Below are positions 23,040 to 24,402 of a stretch of DNA of 24,402 nucleotides, one piece after another. A model generated the notes under the pieces. That model searched no databases and was not told the origin of the DNA. It saw only the letters and a program-made list of their open reading frames with translations. Source of the stretch: Botryococcus braunii (lineage: Eukaryota; Chlorophyta; Trebouxiophyceae); the NCBI GenBank assembly GCA_002005505.1, contig KV908409.1:184242-208643 (forward strand). Direction: 5' to 3'. How positions within the stretch are numbered: the first letter of the stretch is position 1; each line of letters opens with the position of its first letter. The position numbers and the translations under genes are program-made.

Positions 23040-23225
23040 ATTATTTACACACCCGCTAAAGCAGACCTCGGGCACTCCGTCAGGAATGCACCTCCTCCCA
23101 GGGGAGCTGGGATTTTGAGAGCCCGAGGCGAAGCGAGGGGAAAAATTCCCAGCTTCCCTTGGGAGGAGGTGCATTCCTGACGGAGTACCCTCGGCGCTCG
23201 TTTCGCAGGTGTATAACTATACATA
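23040..23225. repeat. Fold-back element with about 40-bp near-perfect inverted arms
   Basis: The left arm 23074-23112 and right arm 23147-23186 are reverse complements apart from about three differences, separated by 34 bp. Weaker complementarity continues outward for about 30 bp on each side, so the whole structure is about 185 bp. The spacer also pairs in part with the arm flanks (gcccgaggcg against cctcgggc). It has no coding capacity. A MITE-like element or a non-coding hairpin locus is possible. No clear target-site duplication was found. Confidence 0.8.
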
Positions 23226-23253
23226 TATCATATCCCGCTGTCCGTCTCCCCCG

Positions 23254-23260
<7 letters not shown>

Positions 23261-23318
<58 letters not shown>

Positions 23319-23579
23319 ACCACTCCCACACACACACACACACACACATGCGCACACACCACACACCACACCCACACACCCACCACACACACCACACACA
23401 CGCACACACACACCACACACACACCACACACACACCCCCCCACAGATACACACCACACACACACACACACACCACACCCATATGCGCACACACCACACAC
23501 ACACACCACACACACACACACAGACACACACACCACACACACACACACCACACACCACACACCCACCACACCACACACA
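23261..23579. repeat. (CT)n followed by (CA)n/(CCA) compound tract
   Basis: There are 54 bp of CT (23261-23314), a short unique linker, then about 250 bp of CA repeats frequently broken by an extra C (cacaccacac). Confidence 0.95.
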
Positions 23580-24402
23580 TGCGTTAATAGGCCTCACGAA
23601 GACCGTATCTACCGGTTGTTATGCATCCTGCCTTACCCGCAGCCATTCACCAGAAACAGAGACCCTGTGCTTCTCTGAGGTCTTCTCCTAGGTCTACACA
23701 GGAAGGAGATATGGTTTTAGAGGTCCCAGAGCAATGAAAACCGGTTCCCTATGCATTTACGATCTCGGTATCGTATCAGAATCATCGGTTTCTCTGCTGA
23801 TTTAACCTGCCTCTGCGAATTGGGCTGTTAATTTCCAGTGTTTGACGACTTGTCGGCATTCTTAAATCCTACCGATTATTTCTTGCCGAAACATATCGTC
23901 GGAAGGAGACGTCCTTGTCTGCTACTGCGACTGATTTGTAAACCGTACCAGTTTCCATCTCCGCTGTCGTTGTCTCAGGCAGCCACAAGTACTTTTCCTC
24001 ACTCTCAAAAAACCACAAGTATCTTCCCTTTGTTCTCACAAAACGAATTCGTCATCGCTCTGATTAACATTCATTATCAGCGCGACCCTTGCCTTGCTCC
24101 AACAAAGCGATCCGAGTGGTACCGCTTGCTGAGCACGAGCACTGTGGCTTACCCTTCCCTGATTCGATTCTTCTGAAACATATCCTTTTCTCCTCATTGC
24201 TGACTTCATGTTGCACTGGTGGCAGGATGTATATATCACATTTTCCGTAGAATACTTGATGCCGAAAATTCCCGGACGACTCGGTACCTCGGGATGTGCC
24301 CGGTTCGGATATGGTCTTGGGACGGAGGGAGTCACGCTGTGACCTCACAGACTGACAACAGGGTGCGAGTCGGGCAACCGCCCTGTCAGCATGGCTTATC
24401 AT
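23580..24402. other. Right-end region, nothing firmly recognised
   Basis: Unique sequence. A plus-strand frame at 23838-24176 (112 codons, preceded by an acceptor-like gttaatttccag) and a minus-strand frame open to the window edge (24402-24064) overlap. Neither shows a recognisable domain, so neither is called. The minus-strand frame could be part of a gene continuing beyond the window. Confidence 0.4.

Overview
The window is nuclear DNA of a eukaryote. It has GT-AG spliced genes, long introns and very large microsatellites, and no operons or ribosome-binding sites. The one confidently named gene, a JMJD7-type JmjC oxygenase, reads most like plant JMJD7 homologues. A green-lineage organism is therefore my best guess, perhaps a streptophyte alga or early-diverging land plant. 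This is inference, not proof.

Both supported genes lie on the minus strand. (1) A very large gene occupies about 13,484 down to 3,150. I connected six coding exons by splice sites and reading phase: 13484-13007, 11800-9096, 8282-8113, 7815-7689, 6601-5309 and 4949-3150. They give an open frame of about 2,187 residues when counted from the Met at 13475. The product is mostly disordered and rich in Pro, Ser and Ala. It carries clustered nuclear localisation signals, a SUMO-type motif, a compact winged-helix-like segment split over two small exons, and two AT-hooks. I infer a nuclear DNA- or chromatin-associated protein, but I do not recognise the family. Its 5' end upstream of 13484 is unresolved. 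(2) JMJD7 (20708-19112) is complete in four exons coding for 382 residues, with an intact HxD...H iron-binding triad. It has an extra segment of about 50 residues compared with my recollection of the family.

The rest is repeat-rich and gene-poor. Region 1-3,100 has degenerate repeats, a G-quadruplex/telomere-like motif and CA and GAA microsatellites. The introns of the large gene hold a 5 x 43-bp and a 12 x 32-bp minisatellite, a 34-bp perfect palindrome and a CA-GACA-GA compound tract. Region 13.5-19.1 kb has only weak ORFs plus a dense block of CT, poly-C, CA, GA and TG tracts (16.46-17.84 kb). Region 20.7-24.4 kb holds more CA and CT tracts and a fold-back element of about 185 bp at 23.04-23.23 kb.

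The two genes share a strand and are about 5.6 kb apart. Nothing in the sequence links their functions. No rRNA, intact tRNA, CRISPR array or intact transposon was found.
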